Assembly: GCF_000419525.1 (NCBI RefSeq)
Contig: NZ_ATTE01000001.1
Coordinates: forward strand, 62,001-126,000
Length of the DNA stretch: 64,000 nt
Reading direction: 5' to 3'
Origin: Leucothrix mucor DSM 2157
Lineage (GTDB): Bacteria; Pseudomonadota; Gammaproteobacteria; Thiotrichales; Thiotrichaceae
Both the position numbers and the translations under genes were made by a program. The notes under the pieces were generated by a model. The model ran no database searches and was not told where the DNA came from. It saw nothing but the letters and a program-made list of their open reading frames with translations. The number at the start of each line of letters is the position of its first letter. Within the stretch, counting starts at the first letter, position 1. Below are positions 26,880 through 35,684 of the stretch, piece after piece.

Positions 26880-27870
26880 TGCCTATTTAGCGCCCGGCCC
26901 GCTCCCGGCCTCGCTGCAACTCACACCGGATGGCAAGTTAAAACACTTCCTAACCGTTGAAGGTTTATCCCGTGACTTGCTAAACGAAATTCTTGATCGT
27001 GCCGAGCAATTTGTCACCTTGCCCAGCAAGGCACAGAAGAAATTCCCGCTGTTGCGCGGTAAAACTGTGATGAATTTGTTCTTCGAAAACTCCACTCGTA
27101 CCCGTATTACCTTTGAATTAGCCGCTCAGCGCTTGTCAGCTGATGTGGTGAATTTGGATATTCGCAATTCCTCTGCCTCAAAAGGGGAGAGTTTGCTGGA
27201 TACCATTCGTAATTTGGAAGCCATGAACTGCGACATGTTTGTGGTGCGCCATCATCACAGTAGTGCGCCGCATTTCATTGCTCGTTACTGCGCGCCACAC
27301 ATTAGTGTGCTGAATGCAGGTGATGGTAATCACGCACATCCTACGCAAGCGATGTTGGATATGTTGACGATTCGTCAGCACAAGCCTGATTTCACTGCAC
27401 TCACGGTAGCGATTACGGGCGATATCATGCACTCACGGGTTGCGCGTTCACAGATTCATGCGCTGAAAACGTTAGGTGCTCATGAAATTCGGGTGATTGG
27501 TCCGCGGACTCTGATTCCGATGGGCATTGAGCAGATGGGCGTAAAAGTCTTTCATGTTATGGAGGAAGGGCTGCGGGATGCGGACGTAGTGGTGATGTTA
27601 CGCCTTCAAAAAGAGCGCATGCAGGGGGCATTATTGCCCTCAGAGCGAGAGTATTTCTCCATGTACGGACTCACAGAAAAACGCTTGAAGCTGGCAAAGC
27701 CGGATGCGATGGTTATGCATCCCGGTCCAGTAAATCGCGGCGTGGAAATTGATTCCTACGTAGCAGACGGGCCTCAGTCGGTGATTATGCAGCAGGTGAC
27801 TAATGGTATTGCGGTGCGTATGGCGGTGATGTCGATGGTAATGGGTGCGCAATCGGAGAGGGGAGTCTAA
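26866..27870 (+). CDS. pyrB: Aspartate carbamoyltransferase catalytic chain
   Basis: Condenses carbamoyl phosphate and aspartate, the first committed step of pyrimidine synthesis. Motifs are [20 protein letters not shown] (carbamoyl phosphate site), [39 protein letters not shown] and [13 protein letters not shown]. The start is GTG at 26866 within the end of pyrR. The 334-residue length includes the short N-terminal extension of the Pseudomonas-type (class A) enzyme. No pyrI is present; instead the stop overlaps the pseudo-dihydroorotase gene (TAATG). Confidence 0.96.
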   Translation: MNLTNAYLAPGPLPASLQLTPDGKLKHFLTVEGLSRDLLNEILDRAEQFVTLPSKAQKKFPLLRGKTVMNLFFENSTRTRITFELAAQRLSADVVNLDIRNSSASKGESLLDTIRNLEAMNCDMFVVRHHHSSAPHFIARYCAPHISVLNAGDGNHAHPTQAMLDMLTIRQHKPDFTALTVAITGDIMHSRVARSQIHALKTLGAHEIRVIGPRTLIPMGIEQMGVKVFHVMEEGLRDADVVVMLRLQKERMQGALLPSEREYFSMYGLTEKRLKLAKPDAMVMHPGPVNRGVEIDSYVADGPQSVIMQQVTNGIAVRMAVMSMVMGAQSERGV

Positions 27871-29162
27871 TGCCTAAAGTATTAATTCAGCAGGGGCGCT
27901 TAATCGACCCTGTCAGCAATACTGATCAGATCTGCGATATTCTAATTGAGCAGGGAAAAGTCAGCCGGATTGCAGCTTCGATTACGGATGTGCAGGATGC
28001 CGATGTGGTTGATGCAACCGGCCACTGGATACTGCCAGGTGTTGTAGATATTGGTGTGTATGTGCGTCACCAAGAGCGTAAAGCCACGGTTGAAACTGAG
28101 TCGGTTGCGGCCGTGAATGCAGGTATTACGCGGCTGTGTTGTATGCCAGAGCTGGCGAAGCCGATTGATTCCACTGCAGAAGTGAATTTGATTAAAGATC
28201 AGGCATCTCGTACCGGACGAGTTTGGTTTGAAATTATCGGTGGTATTACTGATGGCCTGCAAGGTGAGCAACTGACTAATATGGGGGGCTTGAAAAAAGC
28301 CGGCTGTGTGGCGGTAAGTCAGGGGCATCATCCTTTTATTAGTTTGGATGTCATGCGAAAAGCCATGGAATATGCCCATACCTGCGGCTTACCATTGTTT
28401 TTACATCCGGTGGAATACGGCTTGATTGGGCGTGGTTGTGTGCATGAAGGCGCTATTGCGACACGTATTGGTTTGCCCGGTATTCCGGTGGCTGCTGAAA
28501 CAGTTGGCTTATCCCAAATTTTATTGCTGGCTGAGCAGGCTCAGGCACAAATTCACTTTTGCCGCGTATCCAGTGCCGCAGGTGTTGAGCTAATTGCTCG
28601 TGCCAAGCAGCAAGGCTTGTCGGTGACTGCAGATGTTGCTGCGCACCAGCTATACCTGAGTGAGCAAGATATTCAAGACTACAACCCACTCTGTCATACC
28701 ATGCCGCCATTGCGGAGTATGGCAGACCGTGAAGCGCTGAGGAAAGCGGTCAGTGATGGTGTCATTGATGCGATCTGCTCTGATCATCAGCCGCACGATA
28801 TTGATGCAAAATTGGCACCGTTTCAAGAGTCTAGTCCCGGTATCTCGTCACTGGAAACTCTGATCCCATTAACTATGAAGTTGGTTGATGAAGGTGTGCT
28901 GACAGTGATGCAAGCGGTTGCGAAGTTGAGCAGTGGCCCTGCTGATATTATTGATCGACCAACAGGGCGATTATCTGTTGGTTCAGTGGCCGACTTGCTG
29001 ATTTACGATCCGCAAAAGCAGTGGGTATTTGAAGTAGAAAAGATGCGAAGCACTGGCAAAAACACCCCATTTGGCGGCTGGCCATTTACCGGTAAAGTCG
29101 TGCAAACCTATATTCGTGGCCAACGCGCTGATAATCAGCTGCATTTTGAGGAGATTGCATGA
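27870..29162 (+). CDS. pyrC': Dihydroorotase-like protein lacking the metal-binding HxH (PyrC')
   Basis: A 430-residue member of the dihydroorotase family. The N-terminal PGxxDxHVHxR zinc motif reads PGVVDIGVYVRHQ: both histidines are lost (Gly62 and Tyr64). In Pseudomonas the homologous inactive PyrC' assembles with PyrB into the dodecameric transcarbamoylase, and a separate active dihydroorotase exists elsewhere; the same is inferred here. Parts of the fold are conserved, for example ICSDHQPHDIDAK. It overlaps pyrB by 1 bp and yicC by 4 bp (ATGA), so it is tightly coupled. Confidence 0.9.
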   Translation: MPKVLIQQGRLIDPVSNTDQICDILIEQGKVSRIAASITDVQDADVVDATGHWILPGVVDIGVYVRHQERKATVETESVAAVNAGITRLCCMPELAKPIDSTAEVNLIKDQASRTGRVWFEIIGGITDGLQGEQLTNMGGLKKAGCVAVSQGHHPFISLDVMRKAMEYAHTCGLPLFLHPVEYGLIGRGCVHEGAIATRIGLPGIPVAAETVGLSQILLLAEQAQAQIHFCRVSSAAGVELIARAKQQGLSVTADVAAHQLYLSEQDIQDYNPLCHTMPPLRSMADREALRKAVSDGVIDAICSDHQPHDIDAKLAPFQESSPGISSLETLIPLTMKLVDEGVLTVMQAVAKLSSGPADIIDRPTGRLSVGSVADLLIYDPQKQWVFEVEKMRSTGKNTPFGGWPFTGKVVQTYIRGQRADNQLHFEEIA

Positions 29163-30028
29163 TCCATAGCATGACTGCTTTTGCCCGGGGTGATGATGCC
29201 AATCATGCCGGTTCGCTGACTTGGGAAATTCGCAGCGTTAATCACCGCTATCTCGATACCTCAATGCGTTTGCCGGATGGTTTTCGAAGTATGGAAAATG
29301 ACTTTAAAGAAATTGTTCGTAAAAACGTTGCGCGTGGAAAGGTTGATGCAACACTGCGATTTGAGCTGGATGGTGCAGAAAAGCAAACCACGATCTCTTT
29401 GGATGATGCGCGCATTCAGGCATTGATGACGGCTCAATCACAGGTTCAGTCTCAGTCTCCAGATGCTACGCCATTAACAGTCTCACAAATTCTTGCTTGG
29501 CCGGGTGTGGTCAAGGCTGAAGAAACCGATTATGAAGAGCTTTTTGATTCAGCTCGAAAGTTGTTGGTAGAAACTCTGGCTGAGTTGGTAGAAGGTCGAG
29601 CGCGAGAAGGTGCCCGTTTGGTAGCGTTTATTGAGCAGCGTTGCGACCAAATTGAAAGCATCGTGTCTGAGGTGACTGAGCGGCGAGAAGTAGTCGTAGA
29701 TGGCGCTCGTGCGCGCTTAATGCAGCGTATTGAAGGCTTAGATCTTGAGTTTGATCCGCAGCGCTTAGAGCAGGAGTTGGCGATTCAGGCGCAACGTCTG
29801 GATGTCACTGAAGAATTGGATCGCTTAGGAGCGCACCTTGCAGAGTTACGTCAGATTTTGAGTAGTGGCAAAGCGGTTGGTCGGCGACTGGATTTTTTGA
29901 TGCAGGAGCTGAATCGTGAAGCCAATACCTTGGGCTCTAAATCCAATGATGCGATTACTACGCGATTCTCTATGGACCTAAAAGTACTGATCGAGCAAAT
30001 GCGCGAACAGATTCAGAATATAGAATAA
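29159..30028 (+). CDS. yicC: YicC family protein
   Basis: A 289-residue cytoplasmic YicC/YloC protein; E. coli YicC is linked to RNA degradation. The N-terminus is MIHSMTAFARGDDANHAGSL followed by EIRSVNHRYLD, and the C-terminal DUF1732-type segment reads LDFLMQELNREANTLGSKSN. The start overlaps the PyrC' stop (ATGA). yicC is usually next to gmk; here it follows the pyrimidine genes. A hairpin follows its stop. Confidence 0.93.
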   Translation: MIHSMTAFARGDDANHAGSLTWEIRSVNHRYLDTSMRLPDGFRSMENDFKEIVRKNVARGKVDATLRFELDGAEKQTTISLDDARIQALMTAQSQVQSQSPDATPLTVSQILAWPGVVKAEETDYEELFDSARKLLVETLAELVEGRAREGARLVAFIEQRCDQIESIVSEVTERREVVVDGARARLMQRIEGLDLEFDPQRLEQELAIQAQRLDVTEELDRLGAHLAELRQILSSGKAVGRRLDFLMQELNREANTLGSKSNDAITTRFSMDLKVLIEQMREQIQNIE

Positions 30029-30040
30029 TGAGTCGCTAAG

Positions 30041-30064
30041 AATGGGTGGAAGCATCCGCCCATT
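30041..30064 (+). terminator. Hairpin after yicC
   Basis: AATGGGTGGA (30041-30050) pairs with TCCGCCCATT (30055-30064) with one G-T pair and an AGCA loop, 12 bp after the yicC stop. Only TTTG follows, so it is a weak terminator candidate for the tonB-to-yicC transcript. Confidence 0.5.
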
Positions 30065-30186
30065 TGCTATTCACCGTTAAAACCACATTATTTACCCTTG
30101 TAATTGGCGCATTGCGTCGCCATTTTAGGTGCATCTGTGGCTGCTTTAAGCGGCCTATCTATATTGAATAAGGTAAGCGTAAATTC

Positions 30187-31053
30187 ATGGAATACAAAGA
30201 CTATTATAAAGTTTTAGGCTTGGATAAGACGGCTGACCAGGATGCAATTCGTAAAAGTTATAAGCGTTTGGCACGAAAATACCATCCCGATGTGAGCAAA
30301 GAGCCTAATGCTGAGGCAAAGTTTAAGGATGTCAGCGAGGCCTACGAAGTGCTGAGCGATAAAACTAAGCGTGCACAGTATGATCAGATGGGAAGAACAG
30401 GTTATCGCAATGCTGATCCGTTTAGCCAAGGTGGAGGCTATGCGTCGGGTGGCTTTGGCGGAAGCGCTTCTGGTTTCGGTGACTTTTTCGATACTTTCTT
30501 TAACGGTGGCGGCCGGTCAGCAGGAGGTGGGCGTCGACCTCCACCGAAAAAGCCTGAGTCACAAACAGCCACTGTTTATCTGGATTTAGAAGATGTGTTT
30601 GCCGGTGCGAATAAGCGTATCCGCGTTCAAACAGGCTCTAGTATTGAGGTAAAAATTCCTCGGGGTATTGAGGAAGGCAAAAAGATCCGTTTAGCAGGTA
30701 AAGCCAGTAATGGTGGTGATTTACTACTGGAGATTAAGCTGAATCCGCATCCAAAATTCCGCGCGGAAGGTAAAGACATTTATGTGGATTTGCCGATTGC
30801 GCCATGGGAGGCAGCATTAGGCGGTAGTGTGACGGTACCTACTTTAAATGGTAGTATTAAATTAACGATTCCGGAGGGCTCAAAGTCCGGAGGTAAGATG
30901 CGGTTAAAGGGCAGGGGGTTGCCAGGAACTGTACCGGGTGATCAGTATGTGGTGTTGAAGGTGGTGGTGCCTGAAGCAAAAACAGCTGAGCAGCGGGATT
31001 TTTACCAGAAAATGCAAACATTATTCGATTGGGATCCTCGTCAATCAGTATAA
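30187..31053 (+). CDS. cbpA: DnaJ-type co-chaperone without zinc finger (CbpA-like)
   Basis: A 288-residue type II J-protein that stimulates DnaK. The J-domain (about 1-72) contains YYKVLGLDKTADQDAIRKSY and the HPD motif (KYHPDVS). A Gly/Phe-rich region follows (about 80-118). The client-binding domains (from about residue 125) lack CxxCxGxG repeats, so this is not canonical DnaJ. CbpA is the closest label; the nucleoid-binding role of E. coli CbpA cannot be inferred. degQ-like follows 60 bp downstream; no cbpM partner is visible. Confidence 0.88.
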   Translation: MEYKDYYKVLGLDKTADQDAIRKSYKRLARKYHPDVSKEPNAEAKFKDVSEAYEVLSDKTKRAQYDQMGRTGYRNADPFSQGGGYASGGFGGSASGFGDFFDTFFNGGGRSAGGGRRPPPKKPESQTATVYLDLEDVFAGANKRIRVQTGSSIEVKIPRGIEEGKKIRLAGKASNGGDLLLEIKLNPHPKFRAEGKDIYVDLPIAPWEAALGGSVTVPTLNGSIKLTIPEGSKSGGKMRLKGRGLPGTVPGDQYVVLKVVVPEAKTAEQRDFYQKMQTLFDWDPRQSV

Positions 31054-31112
31054 CGCGGGAGCGCCTTTTTGTGCTCTGCAGAAAAGCTAATGCGTCAGAG
31101 TAGGAATAGGGC

Positions 31113-32243
31113 ATGGGAAAGTCAGTAGTAAGGTGGTACCAGAAAAACATCAAGCGCGTTTGTGGTGTGGCTTTGATGTGTATGCTGGTGCAAAGTGGCG
31201 CCTCAGTTGCAGCGCTGCCAAGCTCGGTTAATGGGCAAGCCTTACCATCGCTGGCTGACATGCTGGAGAAAGTGATGCCTGCGGTGGTCGATATTGTGAC
31301 CGAAGGCTCAGCGTCTGAGGCTGCGGATGGTAATTACCAGCGCTTATTTGGCGGAGAGCTACCAGAGCGTGGTCGTGGTACTGGCTCTGGAATCATTATT
31401 GATGCCCAAAATGGTTATGTCGTCACCAATGCGCATGTTGTTAATGGTGCGCAAAAAATAAAAATAACCTTAACGGATGGCCGTGAGCTGGAAGCCGAAT
31501 TAGTCGGTGAAGATGCTGGTGCCGATGTTAGTGTGCTGCAGGTTAAGCCGGAGCGACTGGTTGCGTTAAAGTTAGCTGATAGCGATAAGTTGCGGGTTGG
31601 CGATTTCGTGGTCGCAGTAGGTAATCCCTTCGGCTTAGGCCAAACCGCTACTTCAGGAATTGTGAGTGCACTAGGGCGTTCCGGCCTTGGTATCGAATCC
31701 TATGAAAACTTTATTCAAACTGATGCGCCGATTAATCCGGGTAACTCCGGCGGCGCTTTAGTTAACTTACGTGGTGAGTTAATTGGCATCAATACGGCTA
31801 TTTTAGGTGGCCGTGGCGGCGGAAGCGTCGGTATTGGTTTTGCCATTCCATCGAATATGGTCGGCAATATCAAAGACCAGCTCATTAATTTTGGTGAAGT
31901 CAGGCGTGGTCAGCTCGGGGTCGAAATCCAAAACTTAGAGCCAAATATGCTTGAGGCCTTGTCGATGAGTAATGCCGAAGGTGCCTTTATTTCCCGAGTT
32001 GTAATCAACTCGCCAGCAGATCAGGCAGGCTTGCAAAGCGGTGATGTGATTGTTCAGGCGAATGGCAGCCGAGTTCGTAATAGCGTTAGCCTCCGCAATA
32101 TCATTGGCAATCTGCCGATTGGTACGCGGGCTGCGATTGAGTTTGTTCGGGATGGGCGTGCTTTAATTACAGTTGCTGAAGTGAGCAAAGTAGACAGCCG
32201 CAGTGGTTTCAGGCCACAGCATAAAAAAATATTCCCTCAGTGA
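31113..32243 (+). CDS. Periplasmic trypsin-like serine protease, DegP/DegQ/DegS family (one PDZ)
   Basis: Envelope quality-control protease of 376 residues. An N-terminal hydrophobic segment (VCGVALMCMLVQSGASVAAL) is a signal peptide or anchor. The catalytic triad is visible: His in YVVTNAHVVNGA, Asp in AGADVSVLQV, Ser in INPGNSGGALVN. A single PDZ domain follows (about 270-365; QAGLQSGDVIVQANGSRVRN). One PDZ and about 375 residues fit DegS-like or AlgW-like enzymes better than two-PDZ DegP. If so it could cleave RseA to release sigmaE, but a DegQ-type role cannot be excluded. Confidence 0.88.
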   Translation: MGKSVVRWYQKNIKRVCGVALMCMLVQSGASVAALPSSVNGQALPSLADMLEKVMPAVVDIVTEGSASEAADGNYQRLFGGELPERGRGTGSGIIIDAQNGYVVTNAHVVNGAQKIKITLTDGRELEAELVGEDAGADVSVLQVKPERLVALKLADSDKLRVGDFVVAVGNPFGLGQTATSGIVSALGRSGLGIESYENFIQTDAPINPGNSGGALVNLRGELIGINTAILGGRGGGSVGIGFAIPSNMVGNIKDQLINFGEVRRGQLGVEIQNLEPNMLEALSMSNAEGAFISRVVINSPADQAGLQSGDVIVQANGSRVRNSVSLRNIIGNLPIGTRAAIEFVRDGRALITVAEVSKVDSRSGFRPQHKKIFPQ

Positions 32244-32410
32244 TAGAAAATCGGAATGTAGTTCGAGGGTGACAAACGGTAGCTGATGTAATAGTATCAA
32301 GTCATAGTTTGTTGAGGCGGTTTTCGTTCGTCTGGAATCAGTCGTTCAGCTAAGGTTCAGTTTGAGCTTTCGCAAAACAAGAATCCGTTCAATAAGTCGT
32401 AACCAGTTTT

Positions 32411-32547
32411 CCGCTGTATGGGAAAGGTAAGTTATAGATGCTTAAGCCCGGTGTCTTTACCTTTCTTAGCGGACGCAGATTTGGTGTCCCCAATCCAAGT
32501 CTGTTCTTTAGCCCTTTCAATGGACCCCCTGTTGATTGGGCTTTTTT
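32411..32547 (+). ncRNA. Candidate Spot 42/ErsA-like small RNA
   Basis: This part of the 333-bp gap between degQ and engB folds strongly on the plus strand. A long stem pairs CCGCT (32411-32415) plus GAAAGGTAA (32422-32430) with TTACCTTTC (32457-32465) plus AGCGG (32468-32472). A second stem is CAGATTTGG (32476-32484) with CCAAGTCTG (32495-32503). AGCCC (32510-32514) then pairs with GGGCT (32538-32542), followed by TTTTT. The segment GTATGGGAAAGGTAAG and the later GATTTGG resemble the 5' part and the GGATTTGG of E. coli Spot 42. Spot 42 and ErsA lie next to engB in the same orientation. I found no convincing promoter, so the 5' end is uncertain. Confidence 0.5.
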
Positions 32548-32569
32548 ATGCGCGCCCAATCAACAGGGG
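32526..32569. repeat. 15-bp perfect inverted repeat flanking the T-run
   Basis: CCCCTGTTGATTGGG (32526-32540) and its exact reverse complement (32555-32569) enclose a 14-bp loop that holds the T-run of the plus-strand terminator. On the minus strand it is a very stable hairpin 8 bp after the engB stop and probably ends or protects that transcript. Confidence 0.7.
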
Positions 32570-32576
32570 CTACTAA

Positions 32577-33185
32577 TTACTCTTCAATAACAGGGTTCAT
32601 CCAGGTATCTAGCTGCTTTGCCAGATCTTCCACGCCTAAGCGCTTTAATGATGAGAATGTTTGAACCGTTGCAGGTAAGTCGTATTCTTTAAGTGCCTTG
32701 CGAGTATCGTTCAGGGCTTGCGTCATTGCGCCACGTTTTAACTTATCTGACTTATTCAAGATAATATGCACGGGTAATTGGCGTGATTCCGCCCATTCCA
32801 GCATAATATGATCGTAGTCAAGCATGGGTCGTCGAATATCCATGATAATGACCATGCCGACTAGTGTCGTGCGCCCGATCAGGTAGCTTTCGATAAACGC
32901 TTGCCACTCCAGTTTCATGTGTTCCGGAACTTTTGCGTAGCCATAACCTGGAAGATCGACCAGTGCATTGCCGTTAGGTAGCTCAAAGAAATTGATTAAC
33001 TGAGTACGGCCTGGTGTCTTACTGACTCGTGCCAGTGATTTTTGTTCACAAAGACAATTAAGCGTGCTGGATTTCCCGGAGTTTGAACGGCCAGCGAAAG
33101 CGACTTCTAAACCATGCTCCGGAGGGAGAGTTTTGGTCGTTGTGGCGCTGGATAAAAAGCGGGCATTTCGGTAAATCGAACTCAT
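32577..33185 (-). CDS. engB: Ribosome-biogenesis GTPase EngB (YsxC/YihA)
   Basis: An essential small GTPase needed for 50S assembly. The 202-residue protein has EVAFAGRSNSGKSSTLNCL (G1), TPGRTQLINFF (G2), LVDLPGYGYAKVP (G3), ILNKSDKLKRGA (G4) and a G5-like TFSSLKRLGVEDL. It is monocistronic on the minus strand, with cytochrome c4 and dsbA divergent upstream, the same neighbourhood as in Pseudomonas. Confidence 0.96.
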   Translation of the reverse strand: MSSIYRNARFLSSATTTKTLPPEHGLEVAFAGRSNSGKSSTLNCLCEQKSLARVSKTPGRTQLINFFELPNGNALVDLPGYGYAKVPEHMKLEWQAFIESYLIGRTTLVGMVIIMDIRRPMLDYDHIMLEWAESRQLPVHIILNKSDKLKRGAMTQALNDTRKALKEYDLPATVQTFSSLKRLGVEDLAKQLDTWMNPVIEE

Positions 33186-33415
33186 GGTTTAATTGTCTCT
33201 TTTTGGATTCGGTGTTTTGCAGAACTGATGGAAACTGTGTTATAAACTGCGGCTAGTTAATGATGCACGTTCGAGGCCTTTCGCTGCCTGTTCATGCGAT
33301 CGAATTCGAGTGCGGTACAGACTAGGCGGGGTTGTGCCGTTTTGCAAGCATTGTGTGTGATGTCGCAATGTTGTGCCTAGTAGCAGCATTTATTTGGTAT
33401 TTTTGGAGCACGTAA

Positions 33416-34030
33416 ATGAAAAAAGCATTGGTAGTAGTTTTAGCGAGTTTGGCGATGATGGCCTCTGCCGTTAGTTTCGCTAAAGGAGACCCTGTTAAGG
33501 GTAAAGAGTTATCAGCAACATGCGCTGCGTGTCATGGTGCCGATGGTAATAGTGTTAACCCCGAGTGGCCTCGGCTCGCTGGTCAGAATGAGTCTTATCT
33601 GATCAAGCAACTCAATGATTATCGTAGTAAAAATCGCGTTAACGCGGTAATGAGTGCTCAGGCTATGCTGATCGCATCGGATGAAGATGTTGAGCATTTA
33701 GCGGCTTATTTTGCTTCTCAGCAAGCTAAACCAGGCGCTGCTGATGAGACAAAAGTAAACGAAGGGATGCTGCTGTATAAAGGCGGAAAAATCTCTACAA
33801 AGGTAACTGCTTGTGCGGCTTGTCATGGTCCTACCGGTATTGGTAATGAGGCGGCTAAGTTCCCAAGACTGGCGTCACAGCATCCGAAGTACCTGATTGA
33901 TCAGTTAAAGCTATTCAGATCTGGTGCACGTGCTAACGATGCAGGTCAGATGATGCGCAATATCGCTAGCAAAATGTCAGATACTGATATGGAAGCGGTT
34001 GCTGAATACATCTCAGGTTTGAAAGAATAA
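33416..34030 (+). CDS. Diheme cytochrome c4
   Basis: Periplasmic electron carrier of 204 residues with a cleavable signal (MKKALVVVLASLAMMASAVS, cut after SFA). Two class I heme domains each have a CxxCH: CAACHG near 38-43 and CAACHG near 139-144. Axial Met candidates lie in VNAVMSAQAM and AGQMMRNIASKM. The two-domain layout is that of cytochrome c4, which feeds terminal oxidases. The site AGC-ACGTAA before the ATG supports the start (GGAGC 8 bp upstream). dsbA follows, as in Pseudomonas. Confidence 0.93.
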   Translation: MKKALVVVLASLAMMASAVSFAKGDPVKGKELSATCAACHGADGNSVNPEWPRLAGQNESYLIKQLNDYRSKNRVNAVMSAQAMLIASDEDVEHLAAYFASQQAKPGAADETKVNEGMLLYKGGKISTKVTACAACHGPTGIGNEAAKFPRLASQHPKYLIDQLKLFRSGARANDAGQMMRNIASKMSDTDMEAVAEYISGLKE

Positions 34031-34093
34031 TCAGCAAAAAGCCTAATGATTAGTTAATATCAATTATTAGAGTTTTGATGATCTATTCCCAGA

Positions 34094-34121
34094 CAAAAGG
34101 TAGCTTAATGCTGCCTTTTGT
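34094..34121 (+). terminator. Terminator between cytochrome c4 and dsbA
   Basis: CAAAAGGTAGC (34094-34104) and GCTGCCTTTTG (34110-34120) form an 11-bp stem with a U-rich 3' arm. It may terminate or attenuate read-through from cytochrome c4 into dsbA. Confidence 0.6.
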
Positions 34122-34201
34122 GCGTTTGGTGCATCCAAACTCCGAACTTTCCAGTATTATGTAGGTCATTGAATTAACGTTTCTCAATAGGATAAAACTA
34201 A

Positions 34202-34999
34202 ATGAATACGCAAATTTCTCTACTAGCCTCCAGTCTGGTAGTGCTAACACTTGTATTAGCTGGCTGTGATTCAGCAACTGCAACAAACGATAAGAAAGCG
34301 GTAGAGTCTAAAGTTGAGGTTGCTGAAAAAACAGTAGCTGCAGCTGCGACACCTGTTGCTGAGACGGCTCCTGCTGAAGTGGCTAAAGCTGAAGAAGCTG
34401 CGCCAACTGAAACTCAGGCGGTAGTGAACAAGACCGAATTTAAAGAAGGTGTTCACTATTTCGAAATTTTCCCACAGATGCAAACAGATGCACCAGCAGG
34501 AAAAGTTGAGGTGGTTGAGTTGATGTGGCTGGGTTGCCCTCATTGCTTTAATCTTGAGCCAACAATCGAACAGTACAAAAAGAGTCTTCCTGACTACGTT
34601 GCGTTCAAACAGGTTCCAGCAATGCTGAATCCACGTTGGGCTGCCGATGCTAAAACATTCTACATTGCCGAGTTGCTTGATCCGACGGGTGAGAAGAAGC
34701 TGATTCCAAAGATCTTCAATGCAATTCACGTGCAGCGTCGCGCCAGAATGTCTGATCCAGGCGTGGTAAAAGATTACCTGCTACAGCAAGGTATCAGCGA
34801 AAAGGATTATGATAATGCCGTTAACTCTATGGCATTACAGGCTAAATTAAGCCGTGCACAGCAAATCAGTGCAGATTCTCAAGCACAATCAGTACCTAGC
34901 ATCATTATCGATGGTAAGTACCGCACCAGCCCTTATGCGGCGGGTGATGAGAAGAAGTTGCTTGAAGTCATTGATATGCTGACAGAGCGTTCTAAGTAA
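34202..34999 (+). CDS. dsbA: DsbA-type thiol:disulfide oxidoreductase, lipoprotein form
   Basis: Introduces disulfide bonds into exported proteins. Here the N-terminus is a lipoprotein signal (LVLTLVLAGC, Cys at about 22) with Asp at +2 (CDSA), which in gammaproteobacteria favours retention in the inner membrane. An Ala/Glu/Val-rich linker (about 30-80) separates it from the thioredoxin fold. The active site is LGCPHCFNLEP (CPHC as in E. coli DsbA) and the cis-Pro loop is AQSVPSIIIDGKY. Classical DsbA is soluble, so a membrane-tethered version is notable. coq7 follows 17 bp downstream. No dsbB is visible. Confidence 0.88.
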   Translation: MNTQISLLASSLVVLTLVLAGCDSATATNDKKAVESKVEVAEKTVAAAATPVAETAPAEVAKAEEAAPTETQAVVNKTEFKEGVHYFEIFPQMQTDAPAGKVEVVELMWLGCPHCFNLEPTIEQYKKSLPDYVAFKQVPAMLNPRWAADAKTFYIAELLDPTGEKKLIPKIFNAIHVQRRARMSDPGVVKDYLLQQGISEKDYDNAVNSMALQAKLSRAQQISADSQAQSVPSIIIDGKYRTSPYAAGDEKKLLEVIDMLTERSK

Positions 35000-35016
35000 G
35001 AAATATTGAGGTTGTT

Positions 35017-35661
35017 ATGCGCCATTTAAGTTTGCTCGATAAGTTATTGGTTGAAGTTGATCAGTCACTGCGCACCGTGTACGCCACGGCGCCGTTATCG
35101 GGTAGGCCATTGCCCACTGACGACATGCAGTCAGTCGGCTCGCTAACCGATGCTGAGAAGCGCACAGCGGCAAGTTTGATGCGAATCAACCATGCTGGCG
35201 AAGTCGCTGCGCAGGGTTTGTATCGCGGGCAGGCGCTTAATGCGAAGAGTGCTGAAGTTAAAGCTCAGATGGCAGAGTCTGCTGCTGAGGAGAATGATCA
35301 CTTGAACTGGTGTGAAGCTCGCATTAAAGCCTTGGGGAGTCATAAAAGCTACCTAGGGCCGTTTTGGTACTGGGGCTCCTATAGTTTAGGCGCTATTGCT
35401 GGCGCTGCGGGAGATCGCTGGAGTCTGGGCTTTGTGAAAGAGACTGAAGATCAAGTGACTCGTCATATTGATCAGCATTTGCAAAAGTTACCACCTGCGG
35501 ATAAAGCCAGTCATGCTGTTCTGCTGCAGATGAAGCAGGATGAGCAGCATCATGCTGAGGTTGCTCAACAAGCTGGTGCGGCGCGCCTACCTTGGCCTGT
35601 GCGTAAGATCTTTATGCCTTTAACGTCAAAAGTGATGACAGGTCTTTCCTCAAAGATTTAA
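35017..35661 (+). CDS. coq7: Demethoxyubiquinone hydroxylase (Coq7)
   Basis: Di-iron monooxygenase that hydroxylates demethoxyubiquinone in ubiquinone synthesis. The 214-residue protein has the ferritin-like iron ligands: RINHAGEVAAQGLYRGQ with Glu, SAAEENDHLNWCEARI (E..H), and KETEDQVTRHID and DEQHHAEVAQQ further on. It replaces UbiF in non-enteric gammaproteobacteria. A bidirectional terminator follows. Confidence 0.95.
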   Translation: MRHLSLLDKLLVEVDQSLRTVYATAPLSGRPLPTDDMQSVGSLTDAEKRTAASLMRINHAGEVAAQGLYRGQALNAKSAEVKAQMAESAAEENDHLNWCEARIKALGSHKSYLGPFWYWGSYSLGAIAGAAGDRWSLGFVKETEDQVTRHIDQHLQKLPPADKASHAVLLQMKQDEQHHAEVAQQAGAARLPWPVRKIFMPLTSKVMTGLSSKI

Positions 35662-35684
35662 TCGCTCAAGAATGTAACACATAT

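Noticed and set aside
26364-26880. PyrR-dependent attenuator in the pyr operon
   Set aside because: pyrR and pyrB overlap and no anti-antiterminator/terminator pair is visible before pyrR.
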